A stretch of 64,000 bases of DNA from Cerasicoccus maritimus (lineage in GTDB: Bacteria > Verrucomicrobiota > Verrucomicrobiia > Opitutales > Cerasicoccaceae), in contig JAVDPD010000005.1 in the NCBI GenBank assembly GCA_031296935.1, positions 1 through 64,000 on the forward strand. The letters are read 5' to 3'. A model generated the notes under the pieces. The model saw only the letters and a list, made by a program, of their open reading frames with translations. It was not told the DNA's origin and ran no database searches. Made by a program: the position numbers and the translations under genes. Of the stretch, positions 33,139 to 42,236 are shown piece by piece (within the stretch, counting starts at the first letter, position 1; each line of letters opens with the position of its first letter).

Positions 33139-34728
33139 ATGTCGCAGCGCTTAAAAAGCATGATAACCGTCTCCATTAGTGTGATGGGCTCCCGTGTGCT
33201 CGGGCTGCTGCGGGATGCGCTGACGGCGGCGTTTCTGGGAGTTTCGCTGGCGAGCAATGCGTTTATTTTCGCATTCATGCTGCCCAACCTGTTTCGCCGG
33301 ATGTTCGGTGAGGGGGCCTTAACCTCAGCCTTCGTGCCGGTGCTCTCCGATCACACCAAGGACGGGGACGACGCGCGGGCATTCCGATTCGTGAATCAAA
33401 TTTTGTTGCGGTTGGCGGTTTTGACCATCGGCCTGACCGTGCTGCTATGCCTCGGCTTCTATGGGGCGGACCTCGTGCTGCTGCACCTTTACGGGGCGGA
33501 TAACTTTGCCGCCAAGCCCATTGCTGAGCAGTGGACCCTGGGCGCGCGCCTGAGCATCCTGATGATGCCCTACATGCCGATCATTTGCCTGACAGCGATC
33601 CTCGGCGCGGTGCTCAATGTGCGCAACCGTTTTGCCGTGCCGGCCTTGTCCAACGTGCTGCTGAATATCGGCATCATTGCCGCGCTGCTCATCGGCGGCT
33701 TGCAGATGAAGCTGCCGAAGGACGAGCTCGTTTTCCTGCTTGGTGTCGGCGTACTCGTGGGCGGCGCGATGCAGTTGCTGACGGCCATGTGGGCTCTGTG
33801 GCGCGAAGGCTGGCGCCCGCGGCTGGAGCGCGGCCCGGTGGAGGGCATGGACGAGCTGAAGCGGCTCTTTATCCCCGGGCTCTGGGGGGCGGCGATTTTG
33901 CAGATCAATATCCTCGTCTCGCGTGTGCTCGCCTTCGGGCTCGATGACACCGCCACGACGACGCTTAATTACGCGAACCGCCTCGTCGAGCTGCCGATGG
34001 GCATCTTTGCCGTGGCCATTGCGACGGTGATTTTCCCGCAAATGAGCCTCATGGCCGCCGCGGAAGACCGCGATGGTCTGGTGGAAAGCTATGGGCATGG
34101 TCTACGAATGACCCTCGCACTGACGGCTCCCGCCGCCGTGGGGCTGATCGTGCTGAGCGAGCCGATCATCGCAACCCTGTTCCAGTGGGGGCGCTTCAGC
34201 GCAGGCGATGTATCGCTGACGAGTCCGCTGCTGATGATCTTGGCCGGGGCGATGCCGCTCTTTGCCGTGAGCACGTTTATGACGCGCGGTTTCCACGCGT
34301 TTAAGGACACGAAGACGCCGGTCAAATTCGCATTCTTGGCGTTTTTGATCAACGCGGGCTGCGGCGCGGCGTTGATGATTCCGCTGGGTGCCAAGGGCCT
34401 TGCGCTGGGTAATTTACTGTCCTCACTCGCGTTTGCCGTGTGCCTGGGGCGGGGGATCGTGAAAAAGCGGCCGGAGCTGGCGGGCATTCGTCTGTGGAAA
34501 GCAGCAGGGAAAATTCTGCTGGCCTCGATCGGCATGGCGGCCGTGGCATTGTCGCTGTTGACAATGATTTACATGATCATGGGACCGGGCAAGCATGCGG
34601 CGTTCGTGAGCTGCGGGGTGATCATCCCGGTCGGCGCGGGTATGTATTTCGCGATCCTGGTGGGCCTGAAGTTCGAAGACAGCGCCGAGATTTTGAAGCT
34701 GCTGAAGCGGTTCGTTAAGCGGGGTTGA
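33139..34728 (+). CDS. murJ: Lipid II flippase MurJ
   Basis: Inner-membrane MOP-superfamily transporter that flips lipid II for peptidoglycan synthesis, 529 residues with about fourteen helices. Signature segments are GSRVLGLLRDALTAAFLG, FIFAFMLPNLFRRMFGEGALTSAFVP and TLNYANRLVELPMGIFAVAIATVIFP, carrying conserved Arg and Asp residues of the central cavity. The 20-bp hairpin sequence AGCCAGCGTCCCGCTGGACC follows at its end. Confidence 0.96.
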   Translation: MSQRLKSMITVSISVMGSRVLGLLRDALTAAFLGVSLASNAFIFAFMLPNLFRRMFGEGALTSAFVPVLSDHTKDGDDARAFRFVNQILLRLAVLTIGLTVLLCLGFYGADLVLLHLYGADNFAAKPIAEQWTLGARLSILMMPYMPIICLTAILGAVLNVRNRFAVPALSNVLLNIGIIAALLIGGLQMKLPKDELVFLLGVGVLVGGAMQLLTAMWALWREGWRPRLERGPVEGMDELKRLFIPGLWGAAILQINILVSRVLAFGLDDTATTTLNYANRLVELPMGIFAVAIATVIFPQMSLMAAAEDRDGLVESYGHGLRMTLALTAPAAVGLIVLSEPIIATLFQWGRFSAGDVSLTSPLLMILAGAMPLFAVSTFMTRGFHAFKDTKTPVKFAFLAFLINAGCGAALMIPLGAKGLALGNLLSSLAFAVCLGRGIVKKRPELAGIRLWKAAGKILLASIGMAAVALSLLTMIYMIMGPGKHAAFVSCGVIIPVGAGMYFAILVGLKFEDSAEILKLLKRFVKRG

Positions 34729-34729
34729 G

Positions 34730-34744
34730 CCAGCGTCCCGCTGG
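34730..34744. repeat. Hairpin repeat CCAGCG-TCC-CGCTGG, copy 1
   Basis: A six-bp stem with a TCC loop just after murJ. The same 20-mer surrounds copy 2 at 35882-35896 after the RNase HIII gene. There is no T-tract. Confidence 0.7.
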
Positions 34745-34881
34745 ACCGTTAGATTTGCACACTGTGCAATTGCGGACTCCGACGTGGTGGTTTGAGCAAA
34801 CATTGCCTTCGAACCGGATTTCGTTTCATTCCGTAGCTTTCTCCTTTAATCTTTTTCCTTTTTACTTTTTCCTCCTCACCC

Positions 34882-35877
34882 ATGCCCAAGCGCAAGAAGC
34901 AGCAAGACCTCGAAGACGAAGGCCCAAAGAAGAAGACGCTCTACACGATCAAAATCACCGACGAGCAAATGATGCTCGTGAAGGAGTGGTGCGAGAAGCG
35001 TTTGTGGGAATTTTATGCCGTCGACTATGCCTACTTTGGCTACAAGGGCGACAAGGTGAACATCGTCGGCTACGAGTCGGGCAAGCTCGTCGTGCAGGGC
35101 AAGAAGACCGAGGATTGGGTGACGTTTGTGCTCGAAGGCGAGATCACCCACGATCCCCAAATGGGCTACGACGAGGTCAACAATCCCGAGTGGTTCACCG
35201 ACCACGCTGGCCTCGACGAATCCGGCAAGGGCGACTTGTTTGGGCCGCTGGTTTCCTGCTGCGTCATCGCTACGGGTGACATGGTCAACGAGTGGCGCGA
35301 AAAGGGGATTCAGGATTCGAAGAAAATCACCAGCGACAAAGCCATCCTCAAGCTCGATAAAATCATCTGCGAGACCAAGGGCGTCGTCGTGAAGCGCATG
35401 TGCCTGCGCATGGCGAAATACAACGAGCTCTACGCGAAGTTTGGTAGTAATTTAAATCGCCTACTGGCTTGGCAACACGCCAAGTGCCTTGAAGCCGCGC
35501 TCGACGAAAAGAAGGTCCCCTGGGGCTTGCTTGACCAGTTTTCCAAGCAACCGCTTGTGCAGCGCGCGTTGACCAAGGACCACTATGCGGCGACCGAATT
35601 TGACCTGCAAATGCGCACGAAGGCGGAGTCCGATCCGGTCGTGGCGGCAGCGTCGATTTGCGCCCGCGCGGAATACGTGCGCCGCATGGCCGCGCTCTCC
35701 AAGGACGCCGACATGACCCTCGCCAAAGGCGCTAGCAAGAAGGTCAAGGACCAGGCCAAGGAGATCGTTAAGAAGTTCGGCGACGCTCGCCTCGGCGACT
35801 TCGCGAAGCTTCATTTCCGCACCGCCTTCGAAGCGCGTGGGCTGCCCGTGCCGGAGAAGAAAGTCTGGAAAGGCTAG
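34882..35877 (+). CDS. rnhC: Ribonuclease HIII
   Basis: Cleaves RNA in RNA-DNA hybrids, 331 residues. A charged lead and an N-terminal TBP-like substrate-binding domain (about 20-100) precede the type II RNase H domain. GLDESGKGDLFGP contains the Asp-Glu pair, and Asp residues in IQDSKKIT and ESDPVVAAASICARAEY complete the catalytic set. The N-terminal domain separates it from RNase HII. The ATG at 34882 begins at the basic lead MPKRKKQQ. It lies 153 bp downstream of murJ on the same strand. Confidence 0.94.
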   Translation: MPKRKKQQDLEDEGPKKKTLYTIKITDEQMMLVKEWCEKRLWEFYAVDYAYFGYKGDKVNIVGYESGKLVVQGKKTEDWVTFVLEGEITHDPQMGYDEVNNPEWFTDHAGLDESGKGDLFGPLVSCCVIATGDMVNEWREKGIQDSKKITSDKAILKLDKIICETKGVVVKRMCLRMAKYNELYAKFGSNLNRLLAWQHAKCLEAALDEKKVPWGLLDQFSKQPLVQRALTKDHYAATEFDLQMRTKAESDPVVAAASICARAEYVRRMAALSKDADMTLAKGASKKVKDQAKEIVKKFGDARLGDFAKLHFRTAFEARGLPVPEKKVWKG

Positions 35878-35881
35878 CCAG

Positions 35882-35896
35882 CCAGCGTCCCGCTGG
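35882..35896. repeat. Hairpin repeat CCAGCG-TCC-CGCTGG, copy 2
   Basis: Identical to copy 1 over 20 bases and again just after a plus-strand stop codon. The spot is convergent with the minus-strand gene at 35923. Confidence 0.7.
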
Positions 35897-35922
35897 ACCG
35901 GAGTTTTTCTAAGGAGACGCGC

Positions 35923-36549
35923 TTACTTCAGCGCCTTGTCTCGGTCTTGATGGCTGCCGACCATGAGTCTACCGTTGTCCAGCCAGTAGGTGAGTTCAAC
36001 AGAGCCAAGCATGAATTCGAGCACGAGATCGCCATGCATGCCACGCACACTTACATTGATGTCGCGGCTCTCGTATTCCGGATCGACAATCTCGTATAGA
36101 ATTGTGGGCTGGTCGGGAAATTGTTCATGGATTTCGTTCGTCAGCAGCTCCATGAAATCGCGGACTCGCGTATCGGAGTAGCTTGCCACCTTGAAAAAAC
36201 TTGCGGCGATGATACCAGCGACTCGCCTCGATTCCGCGTCATCCATTTCAGAGACGATGCCGTTGTAATCGTGTGGTTCCGGGAGTGATGCTTTAGCTTG
36301 GCTGAGGGTCTTGGCGCGGGTCAAACTTTCAGGACTGAATTGTTGGGCTGAGAGCGGATACAGGGCGCCTTTGCGGTCAACGATCCAGTAGGTTTCGGAG
36401 GTGCTTGAGCTCTCGGTCTTGCCGATGAAACGTCCTTCCAATGAAGTTCCCGATGACGACGTCCAGTTTTCGTAGGTGCTTTTAGCGCCGAGTGTCGTAG
36501 TCGCCGCAAGCAGACCTAGACCAGCAATCGAGATGAACCGTAACAACAT
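35923..36549 (-). CDS. Secreted protein with SHD1-like domain
   Basis: Exported protein of 208 residues from ATG 36549, with signal peptide MLLRFISIAGLGLLAATTTLG. Residues about 25-70 (ENWTSSSGTSLEGRFIGK... YWIVDRKGALYPLSAQQFS) resemble the SLA1-homology domain 1 frequent in Planctomycetes and Verrucomicrobia. The C-terminal half is a separate mixed domain of unknown role. The start at 36585 is rejected because it puts charged residues before the signal peptide. It lies 42 bp downstream of truA on the same strand. Confidence 0.65.
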   Translation of the reverse strand: MLLRFISIAGLGLLAATTTLGAKSTYENWTSSSGTSLEGRFIGKTESSSTSETYWIVDRKGALYPLSAQQFSPESLTRAKTLSQAKASLPEPHDYNGIVSEMDDAESRRVAGIIAASFFKVASYSDTRVRDFMELLTNEIHEQFPDQPTILYEIVDPEYESRDINVSVRGMHGDLVLEFMLGSVELTYWLDNGRLMVGSHQDRDKALK

Positions 36550-36591
36550 GTTTAGGGATAAATCAGCGCGATTAATCTGTCGCAATCTAAA

Positions 36592-37356
36592 TCACTCAGC
36601 GGGCTCTACTGCCGCTTCCCCATAATAAACCCGCTCCAGCCAGAGGCCCTTGGCAGGTGCAGTGGCGACTCGGTTCGTGCGCTGGCGGCTCTCTAAAATT
36701 TCGCGGACTTCCTGCGGGGTGAGCTTGCCTAAGCCGACCTCGACCAACGTGCCTGCGAGGCTGCGCACCATCTTGTAAAGGTAGCCGCTGCCTTCGGTGA
36801 CGAGGGTCAATGTCGCGCCTTTGCGGCGGACCTCCAGCATGCGCAGATCCTTGACGGGGTTGTCCTCCGAGCCGTCGCCCCGGTTGGCGCTGAAGGCCGT
36901 GAAGTCGTGCTGGCCAAGGAGCTGCGCGGCGGCGGCGTTCATGGCAAATTGATCCAGGCGGCGGCGTCCGAGCTCCCAGCAATAGCGGGCTTCCCACGGG
37001 CGGGCCCAGCCCTCAAATAGGCGGTAGGCGTAGCGCTTGCCGGTGGCGGAAAAACGGGCATGGAAGTCGTCCGCCGCCTCCTGCACGCGATAGACTTGAA
37101 TGCCGGCGGGTAGGCCGCTGCGGAATGCGCGTTCCAGCTTGTCAGCGCCGTGATCCCAGTCGGCTTTAAAGTGGAAAACCTGGGCTTTGGCGTGGACCCC
37201 GGCGTCGGTGCGCCCGCTGCCGTGGATGCGCAAGGGCGTCTTGAAAATCTGCTCCAAGCGCATCTCGATGAAGTCCTGGACGGTGTTGCCGCCGGGCTGG
37301 CTTTGCCATCCATTGAGGCCGTTGCCATCGTAGGCGCAAGTGCACTTCCAATTCAT
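36592..37356 (-). CDS. truA: tRNA pseudouridine synthase A
   Basis: Makes pseudouridine 38-40 in the tRNA anticodon arm, 254 residues. The catalytic Asp lies in GSGRTDAGVHAKAQVFHF. The N-terminus CTCAYDGNGLNGWQSQPGGNTVQ and GSGYLYKMVRSLAGTLVEVG are typical. The gene follows the PBP2 gene by 6 bp, so the two are probably co-transcribed. Confidence 0.96.
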   Translation of the reverse strand: MNWKCTCAYDGNGLNGWQSQPGGNTVQDFIEMRLEQIFKTPLRIHGSGRTDAGVHAKAQVFHFKADWDHGADKLERAFRSGLPAGIQVYRVQEAADDFHARFSATGKRYAYRLFEGWARPWEARYCWELGRRRLDQFAMNAAAAQLLGQHDFTAFSANRGDGSEDNPVKDLRMLEVRRKGATLTLVTEGSGYLYKMVRSLAGTLVEVGLGKLTPQEVREILESRQRTNRVATAPAKGLWLERVYYGEAAVEPAE

Positions 37357-37362
37357 CGCGAG

Positions 37363-39291
37363 TTAGGGCTGCATGGAGAGCAGCTCATCGGCGGCGCGCT
37401 CCTTGAAGAACTCCTTCATCACGGCGCGGGCCACGGGCGCAGCGGTCGAGCCGCCGGCGTAGTGGTCGGTGGAAGACGTGCCCTCGACGATGACCGCGAT
37501 GGCGATTTGCGGATTTTCAATTGGCGCAAAGCCGGCGAACCAAGCCAGCGTGATTTTGCCGGAGGGGCGTTTAACCTGCGCGGTGCCGGTTTTGCCAGCG
37601 ATGCGGATGCCGTCAATCATGGCGTAGCGACCGGTGCCGCGCGGGCCGACGACACGCTCCATGCCTTCGAGGATTTTGTTGTATTCGTAATCGCTGATGC
37701 CGATGGGCTCGCCGCCGTGGTCGATGACTTCGCCAGGCTGGCGCTTGATCAACGTCAGGTCGGTGCGGGTTTCGCGGCGGGCGAGGGAAGCGGTAAAGGC
37801 AGCCACGTGGAGGGGGGTAACGAGCAAGTCGCCCTGGCCAATTGCGACGTTGGCAGTGTCGCCTGGGCGCCAGCCGTAGCCACGGACTCTGCGGCTCCAT
37901 TCTTTGTCAGGGATGAGCATGCGGGTTTGAGGAAAGGGCAACTCCAAGCCGAGTGGTGTGTCGAAGCCAAAGCGGCGGGCTTCGGCGGAAATGTTATCAA
38001 TGCCCGCGCGGATTCCTTGGTCGTAGTAGTAAACGTTGGAGCTCTTCTCGATGGCCATGGGCAGATCGATATTGTAGTAAGGGCCGCCGTTGTGCTCGGG
38101 GAACAGCCGGTTGCCGACGCGGAAATACGAGCCGCCCTTCACCTGCTCATCCGGGTCGAGCGTGCCAGCGCGCATGCCGGCGACGGAGGTCAGCAATTTA
38201 AAGGTAGAGCCGGGCGGGTAGAGGCCCTTGGTGGCGCGGCTGACCCAGGCGCCTTTCTCATTGATCTCGTCGACGGTTTCCTGGGTGAGGCGGGGGCTGA
38301 AGTCGTTGAGATCGTAGCCGGGGCTGCTGGCGAGCACGAGCACCTCGCCGGTTTCCACCATGATCGCTGCGACGGCGCCGGTGCGGTCGCCGAGGGCCTT
38401 TTCCGCCGCAAGCTGAAGATCGATGTCGAGCGTGGTTTGGATGGACTCGCCTTGCTTGGCGTTCTTTTGGGCAATGGGATCGCCGAACTGGTATTGGAAA
38501 TTATCCACGCGGTGAACCTCGCCGCCACTCTCGCCCTGGAGCACCTCGTTGAATTCTTTTTCGAGCCCATTGATGCCGACTTCGCTCTTATAGCTGTAGG
38601 TGCGTAGGTTTTCTCCGGGTAGATCGGCCGGTGGAATCTGCCAACTACCTCGCACGTAGCCAAGGACGTGGGCTGCGGCCGGGCCATGCGGATAGTAGCG
38701 TGTGGTGTCTGTGTAAATGCCAATAACGGAGCCGAGCGGGAGCTGCTCAATGAGGCGCGCATATTGCTCCTCCGTCAAATCGCTGAACAGCTCAAACGGC
38801 ATGAGCAGGCGTTCGCCAAAGTGGCGGCGGATGTCCCGGCGGCTCAGCTGATTGTTGGTGCCGATGATGTCATTGATTTCATCCAGGTATTTCTGGAGCA
38901 CATTTTCGCGCGCCTGCCAAAGGATCTCCTCCCAGTCGAAGGTGAATTTTTCCTCTGAGCCCGAGGCGTCGTGGGCGTCTTCCAGTTCGCGTTTGATACG
39001 GACGTATTCTTTGTGGAATTCGCTGCGGAGCTCTTCGAGGTAAACCACGGCTGAGAAGCGCGGGCGGTTGCCAACGAGAATTTTGCCGGAGTAGTCGTAG
39101 ATGTTGCCGCGGGGGCCGGGCTGGATGATGCGCCGTTGGCTTTGGCGTTCTTCGCGCTCTCGGTATTCCTGGTGCATGACCAGTTGTCGCCATGCCAAGC
39201 CACTGGCCAGCACGCCAAAAAGCAACACTGCCACTACGTAAAAAACCCCCATCCGGGGGTTCCCATGCCTGTAATGATGGACAACCTTCAC
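37363..39291 (-). CDS. mrdA: Penicillin-binding protein 2
   Basis: Transpeptidase for cell elongation, 642 residues. A short cytoplasmic tail and membrane anchor (about 17-35) are followed by the pedestal domain, with RRIIQPGPRGNIYDYSGKIL at its start. The transpeptidase domain has the active Ser in GSTFKLLTSV (SxxK), the SSN motif in IEKSSNVYYYD and KTGTAQVKRPSG (KTG). MreC, MreD and RodA are not adjacent here, unlike many rod-shape loci. truA follows. Confidence 0.95.
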   Translation of the reverse strand: MKVVHHYRHGNPRMGVFYVVAVLLFGVLASGLAWRQLVMHQEYREREERQSQRRIIQPGPRGNIYDYSGKILVGNRPRFSAVVYLEELRSEFHKEYVRIKRELEDAHDASGSEEKFTFDWEEILWQARENVLQKYLDEINDIIGTNNQLSRRDIRRHFGERLLMPFELFSDLTEEQYARLIEQLPLGSVIGIYTDTTRYYPHGPAAAHVLGYVRGSWQIPPADLPGENLRTYSYKSEVGINGLEKEFNEVLQGESGGEVHRVDNFQYQFGDPIAQKNAKQGESIQTTLDIDLQLAAEKALGDRTGAVAAIMVETGEVLVLASSPGYDLNDFSPRLTQETVDEINEKGAWVSRATKGLYPPGSTFKLLTSVAGMRAGTLDPDEQVKGGSYFRVGNRLFPEHNGGPYYNIDLPMAIEKSSNVYYYDQGIRAGIDNISAEARRFGFDTPLGLELPFPQTRMLIPDKEWSRRVRGYGWRPGDTANVAIGQGDLLVTPLHVAAFTASLARRETRTDLTLIKRQPGEVIDHGGEPIGISDYEYNKILEGMERVVGPRGTGRYAMIDGIRIAGKTGTAQVKRPSGKITLAWFAGFAPIENPQIAIAVIVEGTSSTDHYAGGSTAAPVARAVMKEFFKERAADELLSMQP

Positions 39292-39408
39292 GAGTTAAAA
39301 AGAAGAGGCTAGCTCAACTAAGCCCCTTCGACAACCCCAAGCCGCGGCTTGTTCAAATTTTCCAAAAACTTGACTGCGTAACTCGCGGTGGACGAGCCAA
39401 TTATGCGT

Positions 39409-39750
39409 CTAGAAAAGGTAGTTGTTTGGACCCCGAAATTTCAACAGCCGCGCCATCTCCTGGTTCGGAACCCAACGCGATTCGATCTGGTTGTCGGGCG
39501 TGTAAACAGGTTCTTCGATCAGGAAACGGATTGGCTGTTGCGATGGGTAGCTTTGCACACTGTTTGGCTGAGTGGGCTCCGTGAAGTAACCTGAAAGCTT
39601 GGCTGTGTTCGCTGGCAGGTAGTTTGTTGGCTGCGTGCGATTCATCTTCATCGGTACGAGGTCCGTGGCGCCGGCGGGGAAGTGTGGCGAGAGATGACTC
39701 TGGGCGAAGGCCGTGGTCGAAAAGAGTAGGGCGATGAGTACGGTTTTCAT
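39409..39750 (-). CDS. Small secreted hypothetical protein
   Basis: A 113-residue protein with a signal peptide (MKTVLIALLFSTTAFAQ) and a Pro-, Asn- and Gln-rich mature part lacking Cys. No family recognised. It lies upstream of the PBP2 gene on the same strand, separated by 117 bp. The signal peptide and ATG support it as a real gene. Confidence 0.6.
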   Translation of the reverse strand: MKTVLIALLFSTTAFAQSHLSPHFPAGATDLVPMKMNRTQPTNYLPANTAKLSGYFTEPTQPNSVQSYPSQQPIRFLIEEPVYTPDNQIESRWVPNQEMARLLKFRGPNNYLF

Positions 39751-39978
39751 GACAATGGCGGCTAGGATTGTAATGCGGGAATCATCATAGTTTGTGTGAT
39801 GCGATAAGGCTTGGCAACGGAGTTTTCGGCCTTTAAAAAGATTCGTGATGACAGATTTTGAAAGAAATTGCGCGTTTTGTGGAGTATTGCTTGCAGAATG
39901 CCTCGTTTTTCTTCAATAATTCCAGACTAGCGCCTAGCTAAAAAGGCTGCTATCTTAACTCCCGACCCAAACCCCGAT

Positions 39979-41220
39979 ATGTTCGAAAAAGTAAAGGAAT
40001 CCTACGCCGAGCTTGGCGTTGATGTAGAAAAAGCGCTCGAAGTCATGGCTTCGACCCCGATTTCGCTCCACTGCTGGCAGGGCGACGATGTCGGAGGTTT
40101 TGAAGGCGGAGATGGCGAGCTGGGCAGTGGCCTGGCCGTGACGGGCAACTACCCGGGCAAGGCGCGCTCCATTGACGAGTTACAGCAAGACATCGCCAAG
40201 GTGTTGACGCTGCTTCCGGGTAACCATCGCCTCAATTTGCACGCCATCTATGGCGATTTTGGCGGCGAAAAAATCGATCGTGACCAGATCGAAGTGAAGC
40301 ATTTTCAGGGCTGGATTGATTTCTGCAAAGAGCAGGGTATCGGCATGGATTTCAACCCAAGCTGCTTCTCCCACCCCAACGCGGACGATGGCCTGACCCT
40401 AAGCTCGCCCGACGACGGCATCCGCGAATTTTGGATCGAGCACTGCAAGCGCAGCCGCCTGATCGCAGCCGAAATGGGCAAGCAACTGGGCAGCGCCGCA
40501 GTCACCAACATCTGGGTGCCGGACGGCATGAAGGACCTCCCGGCTGACCGCCAGAGCTTCCGCGTCCGCCTGCAGCAGAGCCTCGACTCCGTGCTCGCTG
40601 AAAAGCTCGACCCGGCGCACAACATTGACGCCGTCGAATGCAAGCTGTTCGGTATTGGCTCGGAAAGCTTCGTGGTCGGATCGCACGAGTTCTACATGGG
40701 CTATGCCATGAAGAATCAGACCGCGCTTTGCCTCGACGCCGGCCACTTCCACCCAACCGAAGGCATCGCCGACAAGATTTCCTCCGTCCTGCTTTACGTG
40801 CCCGAGCTGCTGCTCCACGTCTCCCGCGGTGTGCGTTGGGACAGTGACCACGTGGTGCTGTTCGACGACCAGACGCAGGCCATCATGCAAGAGCTGGTGC
40901 GCTGCGACGCACTCCCGCGCACCCACATCGGTCTCGACTTTTTCGATGCGTCCATTAACCGCATTGCGGCGTGGACGATTGGTACGCGCGCCGCGCAGAA
41001 GAGTCTCCTCCTGGCGCTTCTTGAGCCGCAGGAAAAGCTGCGCGCCGCCGAGCAGTCTGGTGATTTCTCCACTCGCCTCATGCTGCACGAAGTCAACAAG
41101 GCAATGCCTTGGAGCGTGGTGTGGAATGAGTTCTGCGCTCGCAATAACACGCCGACTGATTGGCAGGCGATGTCTGTCATCAAGGACTACGAAAGCGCCG
41201 TGCTGTCTGCGCGCGCTTAG
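39979..41220 (+). CDS. rhaA: L-rhamnose isomerase
   Basis: Converts L-rhamnose to L-rhamnulose, 413 residues. Typical stretches are [45 protein letters not shown] and [15 protein letters not shown]. The metal ligands are in [22 protein letters not shown] and [11 protein letters not shown]. The TIM barrel is complete. No rhaB, rhaD or transporter is adjacent. The enzyme fits an organism using fucose- or rhamnose-rich algal polysaccharide. Confidence 0.96.
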   Translation: MFEKVKESYAELGVDVEKALEVMASTPISLHCWQGDDVGGFEGGDGELGSGLAVTGNYPGKARSIDELQQDIAKVLTLLPGNHRLNLHAIYGDFGGEKIDRDQIEVKHFQGWIDFCKEQGIGMDFNPSCFSHPNADDGLTLSSPDDGIREFWIEHCKRSRLIAAEMGKQLGSAAVTNIWVPDGMKDLPADRQSFRVRLQQSLDSVLAEKLDPAHNIDAVECKLFGIGSESFVVGSHEFYMGYAMKNQTALCLDAGHFHPTEGIADKISSVLLYVPELLLHVSRGVRWDSDHVVLFDDQTQAIMQELVRCDALPRTHIGLDFFDASINRIAAWTIGTRAAQKSLLLALLEPQEKLRAAEQSGDFSTRLMLHEVNKAMPWSVVWNEFCARNNTPTDWQAMSVIKDYESAVLSARA

Positions 41221-41228
41221 CTACCTGC

Positions 41229-42113
41229 ATGCTCACGGCAAAGGCAATCTTTTGGTCGCAGCTCGGGGACGATAAAGAACTCCGACTGCGGCTTATTTGT
41301 TTTTATCTGTGCCTGAGCTGGGAGCTGTATCTCGACCAACGGGAGGTTGCCGAGCAGATTGAGGAGCTGCTGGTCGGCGCTAATCTGAGCGCTTATCAAC
41401 GCTGGGTAGTGGATCTTTATCGGGAGGAGCGCACGAGCTTGGAAGATGGTCGTGCGGCCTTTGCGCGGCTCAAGGGCGTGGTGCGGCGTACGCATAATGG
41501 CAAGGCAGTCCGCGCGTTCCTGTTTTCCATACTGCCGGACCACAAGCAGGCTGCGGCAATGAAGCATCCGCTGATGGGCGATCTGGTGGGGCACCGCTCA
41601 GGGCCGACGCATTTGTTCGCGACCCGCCGGGCGCGAATCGCCAACCGTATGGAGTCGGGGGAAGCATTGCCGGAGGTCGAACGCGAAGTGGAGTTTGACG
41701 AGTTCCTACAGCAGGCGGGCTTCATGGACAGCTTTCAACTCTTCTGGCGTAAACCGCCGAAAAATCGCGACAACAAACGCACGCGCGTCCTGGTGTTGGC
41801 AGCGGCTATCGTGGCGATGATCACGCCGCTCACATCAGAGGAGGAATTCGAGCGCGAGGTGCGCCTGCTTCAGCGTCGTTGTCATTTTACGGAGGAGACC
41901 GCCGAGGCCATCATCCGGATATCTTTCCACCTTTACCCAGAAGAGCTTAGCCCCACCTGGATCGCGCAAAATTTCATTGCCGACGCCGATCCTGCTGATC
42001 GCGACAGCTACGAACTCCTCATCCGCGAAGCGGCGCAGGACGAAGCCCTCTCGCCGCCACACCGAAAAAACGCGCAACGGTTACTGGCCGAGTTCGACGA
42101 GTTCTTTTTTTAG
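41229..42113 (+). CDS. Hypothetical helical protein after rhaA
   Basis: I do not recognise the family. From ATG 41229 it has 294 residues, predicted almost all helical. The N-terminal half is rich in aromatic and charged residues (ICFYLCLSWELYLDQREVAEQ). A hydrophobic stretch (about 185-200, RVLVLAAAIVAMITPL) could be one membrane or buried helix. The C-terminal part is acidic and ends DEFFF. It starts 8 bp after rhaA stops, suggesting co-transcription. Its TAG stop codon is formed at the edge of palindromic element copy B. Confidence 0.6.
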   Translation: MLTAKAIFWSQLGDDKELRLRLICFYLCLSWELYLDQREVAEQIEELLVGANLSAYQRWVVDLYREERTSLEDGRAAFARLKGVVRRTHNGKAVRAFLFSILPDHKQAAAMKHPLMGDLVGHRSGPTHLFATRRARIANRMESGEALPEVEREVEFDEFLQQAGFMDSFQLFWRKPPKNRDNKRTRVLVLAAAIVAMITPLTSEEEFEREVRLLQRRCHFTEETAEAIIRISFHLYPEELSPTWIAQNFIADADPADRDSYELLIREAAQDEALSPPHRKNAQRLLAEFDEFFF

Positions 42114-42174
42114 AGATAACATGAAGTTGCCGGGTCCAGCACTTGCTCAACCCGGCAACTTCATGTTATCTCTA
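42111..42174. repeat. 62-bp palindromic element, copy B
   Basis: Perfect 23-bp arms (42112-42134, 42151-42173), extended by one further pair, surround a 16-nt loop. Arms are identical to copy A. It lies between convergent genes. Confidence 0.92.
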
Positions 42175-42190
42175 GGTGTAAACTTAAACG

Positions 42191-42236
42191 CTTTGCAATG
42201 CAAAGCATGCACGGGGATTCGCTTTGCATCGCAAAG
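42191..42236. repeat. Two CTTTG-N5-CAAAG palindromes (intergenic)
   Basis: Copies at 42191-42205 and 42222-42236, at the 3' edge of the dehydrogenase gene. They belong to a family also found at 42764, 49302, 50617, 50635, 51837, 52351, 55247, 55743 and 59167. Confidence 0.75.

Noticed and set aside
34725..35279. 184-codon plus-strand frame
   Set aside because: Arg-rich alternative frame over the start of the RNase HIII gene.
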